Below the pieces are notes generated by a model that was not told the origin of the DNA, did not search any database, and worked only from the letters and a program-made list of their open reading frames with translations. A DNA stretch of 64,000 nt from Candidatus Hydrogenedentota bacterium (GTDB lineage: Bacteria; Hydrogenedentota; Hydrogenedentia; Hydrogenedentales; CAILVY01), in NCBI GenBank assembly GCA_029565395.1, contig JAKQOG010000078.1, positions 1 through 64,000 of the forward strand, read 5' to 3'. The stretch's first letter is position 1. Each line of letters begins with the position of its first letter. This document shows positions 34,508 to 44,310 of this stretch, piece by piece. Both the position numbers and the translations under genes were made by a program.

Positions 34508-35686
34508 ATGAAAAGCAAGATTGTGGCTGTGCTTGTGATTGTCGGACTGCTGATTTTCTGCGGAACTCTGTGGGCGGCGGAAACCAAGGTTTCTTTTCAA
34601 CTGCACCATGTAGGAACCTACCGGGGCGAGGTATGCGGCGTGGGCGATTTCAATAACGACAAAAAGCTCGATATTGTCGCGCTGCCCTATCTCTATCTCG
34701 CGCCGGATTTCAATCCCCGGAAGATTTGCGAAATCCAGGGCGAGGTGGACGATGAAGGGAAAGGCTACCGCTGGGATTTCATGAATGCCCCGCTCGACGT
34801 GGATGGCGACGGTCTGCTGGACGTGGCCACGGCCTCCTGGTTCGGTAAAAAAGCGGAATGGCTGAAGAATCCTGGAAACGCAGAAGGCCTGTGGCCCTTG
34901 ACCCTTATTGAAGAGAACGGCAATTACGAATGTGGCGAGGCGTGGGATTTGGATGGCGATGGCAAAGCCTTTGAGATCCTGCCTGCAGTTCTCCACACGA
35001 TCTGGTATGAATCCGCCGTATTGCCCGATGGTAAACGCGGGATGGTGAAGCATGTCATTAGTGAAAAGCAGATGACCTTTGGCGTGGGTTGTGGCGATAT
35101 CAATGGCGACAAGCGGCCCGATGTGCTCCGGCCTGAAGCCTGGTTTGAAGCACCGGCGGATCCGCGCAAAGACGAATGGAAAGAGCATCCTCTCGGCATT
35201 GGCGGGAAAGAGGAAGGCAAAGCCGACCACACCGCGCAGATTTTAGTTTATGATGTCAATAATGACGGGATTCCGGATATTGTGAGCAGCATTGCGCATG
35301 ATTACGGCATTTTCTGGTATCAACAAGTCCGGGATGGCGAAAATAGTACCTGGAAACGGCATATGATCGACAATACCTGGTCGCAGCCGCACAGCCTCTT
35401 TCTTGCCGATATGGATAATGATGGCGATCTGGATCTGGTGGCGGGCAAGCGGTTCATGGCCCATAACGGCGGCGATCCTGGTGCATTCGAGCCGCTGGGG
35501 GTGTATTGGTACGAATTGGACCGGCAGGCCAACCCCACGTGGACCAAACATGTAATTTCTTATGATCAGGGCATTGGTTCCGGGTTGAATATGGTTGTGG
35601 TGGATCTGGATGGGGATGGGGATCAGGACGTGGTGGTTACAGGCAAGTGGGGCGGCCCGGCATGGTTTGAAAACAAGCTGAAATAA
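34508..35686 (+). CDS. Secreted FG-GAP/VCBS repeat protein
   Basis: 392 aa with a signal peptide (cut after LWA). Several repeats of the FG-GAP/VCBS type are visible, each with calcium-binding aspartates: VGDFNNDKKLDIVALP, DVDGDGLLDVAT, DINGDKRPDVLR, DVNNDGIPDIVS, DMDNDGDLDLVAG, DLDGDGDQDVVVTG. These fold into a beta-propeller as in integrin alpha chains and in bacterial lectin-like proteins. No enzymatic motif recognised. GAGGA is 6 nt upstream of the ATG. It may act as a binding subunit for polysaccharide. Confidence 0.82.
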   Translation: MKSKIVAVLVIVGLLIFCGTLWAAETKVSFQLHHVGTYRGEVCGVGDFNNDKKLDIVALPYLYLAPDFNPRKICEIQGEVDDEGKGYRWDFMNAPLDVDGDGLLDVATASWFGKKAEWLKNPGNAEGLWPLTLIEENGNYECGEAWDLDGDGKAFEILPAVLHTIWYESAVLPDGKRGMVKHVISEKQMTFGVGCGDINGDKRPDVLRPEAWFEAPADPRKDEWKEHPLGIGGKEEGKADHTAQILVYDVNNDGIPDIVSSIAHDYGIFWYQQVRDGENSTWKRHMIDNTWSQPHSLFLADMDNDGDLDLVAGKRFMAHNGGDPGAFEPLGVYWYELDRQANPTWTKHVISYDQGIGSGLNMVVVDLDGDGDQDVVVTGKWGGPAWFENKLK

Positions 35687-35712
35687 TTTAGGAAAAGGAT
35701 GTAACTTTCCAC

Positions 35713-36429
35713 ATGACCCGACCGGCAGAAAAATCGTGTGCGCAGGCGGACTCTCATGTTTACGTTAACCCCCTCCGCATGGCCTGTGATGCGCGGTTTT
35801 ATTTCTGGACCATATTGCTCTTGGGGGGATTCCTTTATGTATACGTGGTGCTGTGCGGAAGAACCATGCCCCGCACATTACATCACAAGGCGTATATGGA
35901 AATCTTAAAACTGCTCATTTCCGCCCCTATTCTTTTTTATATTAGTCCGCGTTATGCCCTGCAACCCTTTATGGAAGATGGCCGCCGCGCGCTCACCTGG
36001 AATGTGCTCGGATTCGCGCTTCCTTTTTTTATTGCGCTGCACTTCTTCTATTTGCAGAAAATTCACGTTGTTAATTACTCGCTTACGGCCTCAGACTTCC
36101 AGCGCATGCCCTTTGTGGCCATCATGGTCTTTTCCATCCTCGGTCTAGTCATCCTGCTTCTTGCGGGATATCATATGTATCTCGCACAACAAGAAGGCGT
36201 ACTCTTGCGCTACATGTTCATTTTGTTCGCTGCCATCGGCTTGATCGCCGCCATTACCTGGGCCGTGCGCAGCCACCACCACCTCCACATCCACCACTAT
36301 TTTCTCGCGGGGTTCTTCATCCCATTCACCCGCTTTCGCAATCCCGTGTCGGTGGTTTGCCTTGGACTCTCCACCGGCGTTTACGTCGAAGGCATCAGCG
36401 AGTGGGGCATGGCCCCGATCTGGGTATAA
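35713..36429 (+). CDS. Multi-pass membrane protein of unknown family
   Basis: 238 aa, about six hydrophobic segments (TILLLGGFLYVYVVL, LKLLISAPILFYISP, LGFALPFFIALHFFY, IMVFSILGLVILLLAG, LFAAIGLIAAITWAV, and a C-terminal helix). A His-rich loop HHHLHIHHYFLAGFFIPFTRF lies between the last segments and could bind metal. No family recognised. It starts 26 nt after the FG-GAP gene, so likely the same operon. Convergent to the SUMF1 gene. Confidence 0.6.
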   Translation: MTRPAEKSCAQADSHVYVNPLRMACDARFYFWTILLLGGFLYVYVVLCGRTMPRTLHHKAYMEILKLLISAPILFYISPRYALQPFMEDGRRALTWNVLGFALPFFIALHFFYLQKIHVVNYSLTASDFQRMPFVAIMVFSILGLVILLLAGYHMYLAQQEGVLLRYMFILFAAIGLIAAITWAVRSHHHLHIHHYFLAGFFIPFTRFRNPVSVVCLGLSTGVYVEGISEWGMAPIWV

Positions 36430-36457
36430 CCATCAGGGTGTTGAATTATCCGTCAAA

Positions 36458-37804
36458 CTAGAACCTGGCAAGCCGGAAACCAAAGTTAAAGTATGTAGCA
36501 TATGGCGCTATTTGCGATCGTTGGGCGGATCGGGCGCTATTATCATTGTAGAACCAACTTCCACCTCTTATTACACGTTGTGTACCGGCATCTGGCCCTT
36601 CTGGATCACTGACAGGATCACTTATATAAAGGCCATACCAGTCATTGCACCACTGCCACACATTGCCGGACATGTCATAGCAGCCCACTGGGCTTGGGCT
36701 GTCCACGGTTTGGATATTTCCGTTCGGACTGATATTGATTCCGTTGAACCAGCCCACGGGTGATGTGTAGGGCTCGGTGAGAAAACCTAAGGGATTCACG
36801 CATCCCGACCACCCAAGAAATTCCCTGATGTTACAGCGTTCCCGGCCCAGGTTTGTATCTGACATGAAGCCGTATATCCAATGTTTTTCCGACACAGCAT
36901 CCCATGCTGCCGCATGTTCCCATTGGGCTTCGGTAGGCAAATGATATCCATTTGCGGATCGATTAAGCGTCCAAGTCTCGGTGTCGTAACAGGGAGTTAA
37001 ACCTTTTTGTTCACTCAACCAGTTGCAGTAATGTACTGCGCCATACCAGGAAACATTAATAACAGGATGTAATTTCATGGAATATGAAGTAAATCCTGGC
37101 ATGCCTATTCTCGCCGCCGAAGAAAATGTTTCACCCCCAAAAACGATCCCAGCCTCTACAGCCTCCCCGGAGAAAATACTAAAGATTATTTCATTATCGA
37201 TAAAAACAATCCCGCCTGCATATGGCATGCCCAATTCGTTTTCCAATAATCCCTGACCGAGCGCCCAATTAAGAAATTCAACATATTCCTGCGTCGTCAC
37301 ATCATATTTGCCGATTTCATAAGCGGATAGCGTTACCGAATGTCGAGGCAACTCATCTGCTTGACCCAAGAGTGCATCATCCCCCGCGTCCGTCCGTCCC
37401 ATCGTGAAAGTTCCCGCGGGAACGGATATCATCTCTCCTACGGGAAACTCCCCCTCCTCCTCTCCTTCACCGCCGGTGGATACGGTGATGAAATTAAACG
37501 CTAATCTTGTATCTTCCCCCTGATCCGTCGTGACTGTTAAGGAAACAGTAAAGTTGCCTTCCGCGGTATAGGTATGTGTCGGATCCTGTTCCGTACTGGT
37601 TACACCATCCCCAAACATCCAAAACCATTCCGTGATGGGCGACTTACCAGGAATTGATAGATCGGTAAAACGCACTTCCAGGGGCGCCGCGCCTTGTGTA
37701 TGATTTGCCCGAAAATCCGCTTGTGGACTTTCTAGCGGCGGACAGCCGGACAACCCAGCGCCAAGAAACAGAAACAGTGTGAGAGCCAATTTGGAATTTT
37801 TCAT
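36458..37804 (-). CDS. PKD-SUMF1 (formylglycine-generating enzyme-like) lipoprotein
   Basis: 448 aa from ATG 37804 (AAGGA 8 nt upstream); the track start at 37834 adds 10 residues. Lipobox GLSGC. One PKD domain (FRANHTQGAAPLEVRFTDLS ... WMFGDGVTSTEQDPTHTY), an acidic linker (GGEGEEEGEFPVGE), then SUMF1/FGE-sulfatase domain with ISVPAGTFTMGR, ADELPRHSVTLSAYEIGKYDVTTQEYVEFLN, LPTEAQWEHAA, MSGNVWQWCNDWYG and RVIRGGSWFY. Family members form formylglycine in sulfatases or act as carbohydrate-binding scaffolds; no sulfatase is seen in the window. No terminator is visible between it and the convergent membrane protein gene. Confidence 0.85.
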   Translation of the reverse strand: MKNSKLALTLFLFLGAGLSGCPPLESPQADFRANHTQGAAPLEVRFTDLSIPGKSPITEWFWMFGDGVTSTEQDPTHTYTAEGNFTVSLTVTTDQGEDTRLAFNFITVSTGGEGEEEGEFPVGEMISVPAGTFTMGRTDAGDDALLGQADELPRHSVTLSAYEIGKYDVTTQEYVEFLNWALGQGLLENELGMPYAGGIVFIDNEIIFSIFSGEAVEAGIVFGGETFSSAARIGMPGFTSYSMKLHPVINVSWYGAVHYCNWLSEQKGLTPCYDTETWTLNRSANGYHLPTEAQWEHAAAWDAVSEKHWIYGFMSDTNLGRERCNIREFLGWSGCVNPLGFLTEPYTSPVGWFNGINISPNGNIQTVDSPSPVGCYDMSGNVWQWCNDWYGLYISDPVSDPEGPDAGTQRVIRGGSWFYNDNSARSAQRSQIAPYATYFNFGFRLARF

Positions 37805-37894
37805 GGGGTTCTTCCTTAGATGCATATACTTCATACAACGACCTCTATATTTTTGTATGCTACCTCGTCTTCACATTCTTGTCAAGCCCCTATT

Positions 37895-38035
37895 CTAGTT
37901 CAGGCATTTGCGAAATAGCCCTTTTTCTCAAAAGTTCACCGAAAACAGAACAGATTACCCGCATTTCACAGACAAATCGTTGCCTCTTCATTTGCCCAGA
38001 GGAGAAAAAGGCCTATTTCGCAAATGCCTCTAGTT
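37895..38035. mobile_element. MITE-like element, 28-bp inverted terminal repeats, 6-bp target duplication
   Basis: Left arm AGGCATTTGCGAAATAGCCC... (37902-37929) and right arm (38002-38029) are reverse complements over 28 bp with one mismatch. The inner 72 bp encode nothing. The direct repeat CTAGTT flanks both sides (37895-37900 and 38030-38035), as expected for a target-site duplication, with one extra C at 37901. The total of about 128 bp and lack of any ORF fit a non-autonomous miniature transposon mobilised by a transposase elsewhere. It lies between the SUMF1 and sialidase-like genes. Confidence 0.7.
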
Positions 38036-38168
38036 GGGTGTCTTTCACTAAGAATACTGCAAAAAGTCAATAGATTTTTTGACAGAACCGTGTTTTCCCC
38101 CATTGTATTTGCAAGCCCCTGCCAATTTGGACCATAGTGTTGGAAATTGCATGGAAGGAAAAGGAATT

Positions 38169-39221
38169 ATGAGAATATCAGGATTGTACATACTCTTGCC
38201 GATGGTGATAGGTTGGTTAGTGTTGGCTTGTTCAACTACATACGCGGAGGCGAAGTTAGAGTGGATGGTGAAGGCCTATGGGGATGATCAGCACAATGCC
38301 TTTACGGACCTCATCCAGTGGGGCGGCGTGTATTATCTGTGTTTCCGGCATGGCGCGGCGCATGGCTCCATGGACGGCGAGATCCGCGTGATGCGCAGCA
38401 TGGATCTGAAAACGTGGGCGCCTTGCGCCACGTTGGATACGCTGGGGGATGATCGCGATCCGCATTTCGTGGCGGATGGGTCAGCGCTGTATTGCTATTT
38501 CGGCACATGGGACCTTGTGCATCAGGAAGGCTCCGCCTTATTGGATCGCGGGCGGGTCCGCTCGTATTTTGCGCGTACGGAAGACGGCAAGAAATGGTCC
38601 AAGGTACAGGCGGTCTATGAACCGGGCTGGTGGCTGTGGCGCGTGCGCTATCATGATGGAAATTTCTATAGCGCGGCCTACACCGCGGTGCGGCCCAAAC
38701 CTCCGGCGCGCGAAACCCGGCTGGTGCGCTCGAAAGATGGATTGCACTGGGAACTGGTCAGCACGGTCACGAAAGAGCGCATGGCCGGGGAGGCGGATCT
38801 GGAATTCCTGAAAGACGGCGGCATCCGGCTGTTGACCCGCACCGGCGAAAAGCCAGGAAACGCTTATTGGTACCGGAGCAATGCCGCGATGACGGACTGG
38901 ACCGAATCCGATGCCAAAGTGCTGGTTCATGCGCCAGTATTCGGATTCTGGCAGGACATCTGTTTCGCCGGCGGACGCGCCAAGGCGGAAGACGGGTATG
39001 TCACCAAGTTCTGGCAGGTTTCCGGTGATGCGCTGGAAGAAATCATCACCCTGCCAAGCAAAGGGGACACTTCGTACCCCGGTCTGATCGCCGTGCCGCC
39101 CGAGGGCGATAACGGCCCCGCGCTTATCGTAAGCTGGTACTCCCAACACGAAAGCGGAACCAACAAAAACCAGGCCGCGGTATATGTCGGCCGCGTCGCG
39201 CTTCCACTGGCACAGAAATAG
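38169..39221 (+). CDS. Secreted sialidase/glycosidase-like beta-propeller
   Basis: 350 aa from ATG 38169 (AAGGA nearby); the track start at 38079 has no support. The signal peptide contains a possible lipobox (LVLAC) or a cut after TYA. Repeats typical of exo-glycosidase five- or six-bladed propellers: AFTDLIQWGGVYYLCFR, EIRVMRSMDLKTWAPCA, ADGSALYCYFGTW, FARTEDGKKWSKVQAVY, RLVRSKDGLHWELVS. The arginines and acidic residues of a sialidase active site cannot be assigned with certainty. Neighbour of another secreted propeller gene downstream. Confidence 0.65.
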   Translation: MRISGLYILLPMVIGWLVLACSTTYAEAKLEWMVKAYGDDQHNAFTDLIQWGGVYYLCFRHGAAHGSMDGEIRVMRSMDLKTWAPCATLDTLGDDRDPHFVADGSALYCYFGTWDLVHQEGSALLDRGRVRSYFARTEDGKKWSKVQAVYEPGWWLWRVRYHDGNFYSAAYTAVRPKPPARETRLVRSKDGLHWELVSTVTKERMAGEADLEFLKDGGIRLLTRTGEKPGNAYWYRSNAAMTDWTESDAKVLVHAPVFGFWQDICFAGGRAKAEDGYVTKFWQVSGDALEEIITLPSKGDTSYPGLIAVPPEGDNGPALIVSWYSQHESGTNKNQAAVYVGRVALPLAQK

Positions 39222-39245
39222 CCTTTGTAATTTTTCAAGGACAAA

Positions 39246-40517
39246 ATGATGACTATTTCATTATCATTTCTTATTTTGCTATTCGCTGCGGCAGAACCTA
39301 TACAGCAAACAGACGATAGCTCTCTACTCTTATCAAGATCTTGCGATAAATATAGTTCCGATTTTGGCAGGGTGTGTCCCTCTTTTCTAAAAATAGAAAA
39401 TGAACGGCCCTTGGTTATAACGAGTGATAATTTTAATGGCGATGTCACTGTTCAGGAAATTTCGGAGACAACAATACGCCCCTTGGGAAAACTGGTGAGA
39501 CCGTCTGACGTCGATGCTATTTTTCGATGGTGGAGTTCGTTTGTAATTGATAACACTCCGTATTTTGCCACATTTGTTAATCAGTTATCACATAAGGATG
39601 GAAGCGCCAAAATTCGTGTATTTACCATGTCCCTGGAATCAGGCTACCTGAGTGAAGTCGCATCCTTTAATGTCCCCCTGCCAAAAGACAAATACAAGGG
39701 CTTCGGATCAACAGAAACATTTTGTGTGAAAGATGTCGTTCCCGTTGGTAATGCCACTTACATGGCATTAGGGACCTATTATGAAATCCATTGGCGCCCA
39801 CTAGGGTTTTTAAGCGGAGAACATCCTGTCTTTAACAAGGTATTTTCGGTCCTATTAAATTCACGAACTGGCCTTTATCCGAAATTCGTGGCAGAAGAAG
39901 GCCGATTCAGCATTCTATCAATGAATTTTGAATGTGATCTGACGAATAGAATGATTTACGCCGCGTGGGTTCATGATCCATCCCGTGTTGGCGTTAAAAC
40001 AAAGTTTGCTCAAACCGTGTGTTATAGCAAAAGCATTGTTGACGGGACTTGGACAAGTCCTACAAATGTATTTACTTCTGAAAAATCATTAAATGATCAA
40101 ATACGCACTATCCAAAACCTTCAAAATAAGAATGAGCAGTATATTATTTTCTCCACCGAAGACAACAAGTTATATGTATGGCGATCAGAAGGAAGGGAGT
40201 GGAAACAAGCATCTGTCTTGGAAAACATACCATGGTCAAGATCCGTGACTAGGCGTGATTATTGGAAGGATTTTAAAGCCACTATTACGAATGATGGCAT
40301 GCTTTGTTTGTGTCTCGCAACAAATGATGGCATTTTACTCCGAATATTCTATGATGGTCTATGGGAATGTGCTTCTTTGCTCTTCCGTCCACCCTCTGGC
40401 CCAAGTCTTGCAGATTTTAAAATTACTAATGACGGCATAGCGGATATTCTTTATATCAATAAGCAATCTGGTGATCTGACATGCTATTATCGCCGTGTTT
40501 GCCTTCCCAACTCATAA
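39246..40517 (+). CDS. Secreted beta-propeller-like protein of unknown function
   Basis: 423 aa. Signal peptide MMTISLSFLILLFAAAEP. Many short strands with alternating polar/hydrophobic pattern, repeated Asp/Asn-containing turns, and FG-GAP-like ending FKITNDGIADILYINKQSGDL. No catalytic motif recognised. The sequence is clearly AT-richer and its codon choice more relaxed than the flanking genes, a sign of recent acquisition. It starts 24 nt after the preceding propeller gene and is followed by a 245-nt gap. Confidence 0.55.
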   Translation: MMTISLSFLILLFAAAEPIQQTDDSSLLLSRSCDKYSSDFGRVCPSFLKIENERPLVITSDNFNGDVTVQEISETTIRPLGKLVRPSDVDAIFRWWSSFVIDNTPYFATFVNQLSHKDGSAKIRVFTMSLESGYLSEVASFNVPLPKDKYKGFGSTETFCVKDVVPVGNATYMALGTYYEIHWRPLGFLSGEHPVFNKVFSVLLNSRTGLYPKFVAEEGRFSILSMNFECDLTNRMIYAAWVHDPSRVGVKTKFAQTVCYSKSIVDGTWTSPTNVFTSEKSLNDQIRTIQNLQNKNEQYIIFSTEDNKLYVWRSEGREWKQASVLENIPWSRSVTRRDYWKDFKATITNDGMLCLCLATNDGILLRIFYDGLWECASLLFRPPSGPSLADFKITNDGIADILYINKQSGDLTCYYRRVCLPNS

Positions 40518-40689
40518 TACTCCTTTATTTTGATGATTTCGGACACGGCCAGTGAAACCACCAGTGCTGCTGCCTTGCCCAAACAGGACATCCTTCTTAT
40601 TCTCCCCTGAACATCAGGTGTCATGAATCGCCAATATTTCGGACCCGGATCCCGTTTCCCGGACCCCGGTCTTCTCCGGGAGGCGCCGA

Positions 40690-40720
40690 TTGGCTCAACG
40701 CGAGGGCGATTCTTTATACT
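40690..40720 (+). promoter_or_regulatory. Possible promoter of the oligoendopeptidase gene
   Basis: TATACT at 40715-40720 with TTGGCT 19 bp upstream. The spacer is long, but the -10 is good and it is 42 bp before the ATG. Confidence 0.35.
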
Positions 40721-40762
40721 AGGTGTGTTTTCTGGGGCTAATAGCCGGAAGGATAGAAGTTC

Positions 40763-42568
40763 ATGATGAAAAAGAAGAGTGTACCTTTGCGGAGTCAGTT
40801 GAAGGCGGTGGATACGTGGGATTTGACGCGGATGTTCCCAGCGGATGGTTCGTGGGAGCTTGGCTATAAAAAGTTGGAGGGCATGATCCCGGTGTTTGAC
40901 GAGTTCCGGGGCACGCTGGGGCATTCCGCGAAGCGGTTGCGTGCCTGCTGCGAGTTTGAGGTGAAATTCAACCGTTTGGCGGAGCTTCTGGGGGTGTATG
41001 CGTATCTGAAGTCGTCGGAAGATGTGACCAACAACGTGTATCAGGGGATGCTGGCGCGGTTTTCGTATCTGGCGACGATTGCGGCGGAAAAGGCGAGTTT
41101 TATCGAGCCGGAGATCCAGGCCATTCCGAAAAAGAAGATGGCGGCGTTTCTAGAAAGCCGGGAATTAGCCCCGTACCGCTTTAACCTGGAAAAGCTGATG
41201 CGGTTCCGTCCGCACATCCTCTCCGGGAAGGAAGAGCGGGTGCTGGCGATGCAGGGCGAGGTGGCGGGATCGGCCTCGAAGATCTTCGGGCAGCTTAACG
41301 ATGCGGATTTGAAATTCGGATTCGTGAAAAACGAAGACGGCGTGCAGGTGGAACTGACCCAGAGTTCGTTCCGGAGCCTGCTCGAATCGCCGAAACGCGC
41401 CGTGCGCAAGGAAGCCTTCACCAAGTTTTACACCGAGTATGCGGACCACGCCAACACCATTGCGGCGACCCTGAGTTCATCGGTGCTGCAAGATGTGTAT
41501 CACGCGCGGGTCCGTAATTTCTCTTCGGCGCGTGCCGGGGCATTGTTCGGTGAAAAAGTGCCGGATGCAGTATATGACAGTCTGATCGAGGCCGTGCATG
41601 CGAACCTGGACACGGTGTACCGCTATCTGGCATTGCGGAAGCGGGCGTTGCGCGTGGATGCGCTGCACGCCTACGACACTTATGTGCCGATTATTCCGGA
41701 GGGGAAAGTGAATATCCCCTATGCCAAGGCGGTGGACACCATTTGTAGCGCGTTGTCGCCGCTGGGCCCGGACTACATGCGCACCTTGCGCGCGGGGTTG
41801 CTGACGGGCCGCTGGGTGGACCGGTATGAGAACCGGGGCAAGCGCAGCGGGGCGTTTAGCTACGGCTGCTACGACAGCCCGCCGTATATTTTGATGAATT
41901 ATAAGCCGGAGGTGCAGGACAGCATGTTCACGCTCGCACACGAGGCGGGACACTCAATGCACTCGTTTTACAGCGCCAAGGCCCAACCTTATCACTACAG
42001 TCATTACACGATTTTCGTGGCGGAGGTGGCATCCACGTTCAATGAGCAATTGCTCAACGCCCATTTGCTGGATCGGGTAAAGGATAAAAAGGATCGTGCA
42101 CGCCTGATCAACCGCGAGATCGATGAGATTCGCGGGACCATCATCCGCCAGACCATGTTTGCAGAGTACGAGAAAATTATTCATGCCATGGGTGAGCAGG
42201 GCGAACCGCTGACCCTGGAAAGCCTGCGCGGGGAATATATGAAGCTCTTGCAGACCTATTTCGGGACGGCCATGGTGTTGGATCCCAATCTGGACCTGGA
42301 AGGCTTGCGCATTCCGCATTTCTATCATGCGTTCTATGTGTATAAATACGCCACGGGACTCTCGGCCGCGATTGCATTGTCGCAAGCGGTATTGCACGGC
42401 GGCACGCGCGAACGGGATCGCTATCTGGCCTTCCTGAAGAGCGGCGGGTCGAAATACCCGCTGGATCAACTCCGTGCGGCGGGGGTGGACCTGGAAAAAC
42501 CGGAACCGGTGGCAAATGCCATGGCGCACTTCAAGGCGCTGGTGGAAGAATTGGAAACTCTGGTGTAA
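40763..42568 (+). CDS. pepF: Oligoendopeptidase F (M3B metallopeptidase)
   Basis: 601 aa, cytoplasmic. Zinc site HEAGHSMHSF in FTLAHEAGHSMHSFYSAK, with the third ligand expected in FVAEVASTFNEQLL downstream. Length and architecture match PepF, which cleaves peptides of about 7-17 residues, for nutrition or turnover. An N-terminal helical cap (TWDLTRMFPADGSWE) is typical. Two consecutive ATGs at the start; the first is used in the track. Followed by a 197-nt gap before the GH172-like gene. Confidence 0.9.
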   Translation: MMKKKSVPLRSQLKAVDTWDLTRMFPADGSWELGYKKLEGMIPVFDEFRGTLGHSAKRLRACCEFEVKFNRLAELLGVYAYLKSSEDVTNNVYQGMLARFSYLATIAAEKASFIEPEIQAIPKKKMAAFLESRELAPYRFNLEKLMRFRPHILSGKEERVLAMQGEVAGSASKIFGQLNDADLKFGFVKNEDGVQVELTQSSFRSLLESPKRAVRKEAFTKFYTEYADHANTIAATLSSSVLQDVYHARVRNFSSARAGALFGEKVPDAVYDSLIEAVHANLDTVYRYLALRKRALRVDALHAYDTYVPIIPEGKVNIPYAKAVDTICSALSPLGPDYMRTLRAGLLTGRWVDRYENRGKRSGAFSYGCYDSPPYILMNYKPEVQDSMFTLAHEAGHSMHSFYSAKAQPYHYSHYTIFVAEVASTFNEQLLNAHLLDRVKDKKDRARLINREIDEIRGTIIRQTMFAEYEKIIHAMGEQGEPLTLESLRGEYMKLLQTYFGTAMVLDPNLDLEGLRIPHFYHAFYVYKYATGLSAAIALSQAVLHGGTRERDRYLAFLKSGGSKYPLDQLRAAGVDLEKPEPVANAMAHFKALVEELETLV

Positions 42569-42765
42569 GGATTAAGTTATCGGCGGGCATACACAGGCAC
42601 GGCAGGGATCCTGGATTCAACGTGGACGTTGCCGAAGTGGAATCTTCGTTCCGCCTGGAAGCCAAGTTGCCCCAGGATGGGCGAAATATGATAGCATTTC
42701 TTGAAACTGGGGATTGCAGTAGACCATGGGTGAGAATGGACGATAAAAAAGGAGTTTATTTTGAG

Positions 42766-44310
42766 ATGCGCATAATCATTTCCTTGATGATCCTGCTGGG
42801 AATAGCATTTCCATCGGCAAGTCAGCAGGAGGCGGCAAACGCCTTGGATTCTTTAACCCGGCAGCAGCAGTATGAAGCGCGGCGCAACAGCAGTTCGAAC
42901 GAGGATCTCGCGCGCAACGGCGATGCCCGGAGCATTGACGCGGGCGCTACATTGGTGCTGATGGATGAAGACGGACCGGGTGTTATCACCCACTTCTGGA
43001 ACACGGTCGGTTCGGAAGATCCCTTTGTAGGGCAGTCGTTGGTGTTACGCGTATATTACGATGGCAACGCAAAACCCAGTGTCGAGTCGCCCCTGGGCGA
43101 TTTCTTCGGGGTGGGGCATGCCGCCGGCAAGGACTACACTTCGCTTCCGGTGACGGTATCTTCCCGCGGGCGGAGCAGGGTTTGTTACTGGCGCATGCCG
43201 TTCCGGCAGCATATCAAAGTCACCGTAACCAACGAATCAACAACGCAGAAGCTGGATTCGTTTTACTATTACCTTGATTGGCAAAAGCATGATAGCTTGC
43301 CGGAAGATACGGCGTATTTCCACGCCCGGTATAAGCAGGCCATGCCCGCGCAACCGGGCCGCTATGTGATATTGGATACGAAAGGGCGGGGGCATTACGC
43401 GGGCACGGTATATTCGGTGTTTCAACTGGAAACGGGCTGGTTCGGCGAGGGGGATGATTTCTTTTTCATTGATGGCGCGGAGTTGCCGCAATTGCGCGGG
43501 ACCGGCACGGAGGATTATTTCAACGATGCATGGGGCTTCCGGGAATTTGCCGCGCCCTATCATGGGGTGACGTTGTATGAAGGCGTGCTGACCGGCGACC
43601 GGGTGAGCGCCTACCGCTGGCACATCCAGGATCCGATTCCGTTCAAGGAATCCCTTCGATTGGAAATTGAACATCGGGGAAGCATTTACAATGAAAAAGG
43701 CACGTTGGTCACCATGGAAGCGGGGAATTTTGAAGAGCGTCCGGACTGGATCAGCTCTGTCGCCTTCTGGTACCAGTATCCACCCGCCGTTGTCGAAGAG
43801 CCCATGCCGCCCTTGGAAGAACGGTTACCGCCTTACCGGGTGATTATGGGGTCAGAACTTAAATTCCGCGCCGATCCGCCGATTCTGGTGATGCCGCTGG
43901 GCCACTTTGTGGGATATGTGCCCAACGCCAAGGAGGCCAGTATCGAATTCGATATAGACATAGAGAAAGATGGCCGATACCGCATGGATGGCGCATTTAT
44001 CGCCAGCCTGATGTCGGGCGTTTACCAGCCATATCTGGACGGCAAGAAAATCGGCGGGCCGATCGACTTTGTCATTCCGAATTTCGATCCGCTCTGGGTG
44101 CGTCTGGACACGCATGATCTCACTGCGGGGACACATGTTCTCCGATTTGAAAGCGCGAAAGAAGATTCTCCCAATATGCGTGACATCGGGTTTAAATTTA
44201 ACGCATTTGGATTGGCGGCAATCACCCTGTTGCGGCTGGACGACATGGAAGGCTATCAACAGGTCTTGCGGCAATTGCTGGAGAAGAAAAATACCCCGGC
44301 CACCCCATGA
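42766..44310 (+). CDS. Secreted DUF2961 protein (GH172 family)
   Basis: 514 aa from ATG 42766; the track's start at 42622 adds 48 non-conserved residues in front of a good signal peptide (MRIIISLMILLGIAFPSAS). DUF2961 motifs: DEDGPGVITHFWNT, LRVYYDGNAKPSVESPLGDFFGVGHA, FRQHIKVTVTNES, LRGTGTEDYFNDAWGF, and WRWHIQDPIPFKESLRLEIEHRG. The family is now GH172, with alpha-D-fructofuranosidase and arabinofuranosidase activities described; the exact substrate here is unknown. The gene overlaps queA by ATGA, which is odd partners for a secreted enzyme and a tRNA modification gene. Confidence 0.85.
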   Translation: MRIIISLMILLGIAFPSASQQEAANALDSLTRQQQYEARRNSSSNEDLARNGDARSIDAGATLVLMDEDGPGVITHFWNTVGSEDPFVGQSLVLRVYYDGNAKPSVESPLGDFFGVGHAAGKDYTSLPVTVSSRGRSRVCYWRMPFRQHIKVTVTNESTTQKLDSFYYYLDWQKHDSLPEDTAYFHARYKQAMPAQPGRYVILDTKGRGHYAGTVYSVFQLETGWFGEGDDFFFIDGAELPQLRGTGTEDYFNDAWGFREFAAPYHGVTLYEGVLTGDRVSAYRWHIQDPIPFKESLRLEIEHRGSIYNEKGTLVTMEAGNFEERPDWISSVAFWYQYPPAVVEEPMPPLEERLPPYRVIMGSELKFRADPPILVMPLGHFVGYVPNAKEASIEFDIDIEKDGRYRMDGAFIASLMSGVYQPYLDGKKIGGPIDFVIPNFDPLWVRLDTHDLTAGTHVLRFESAKEDSPNMRDIGFKFNAFGLAAITLLRLDDMEGYQQVLRQLLEKKNTPATP

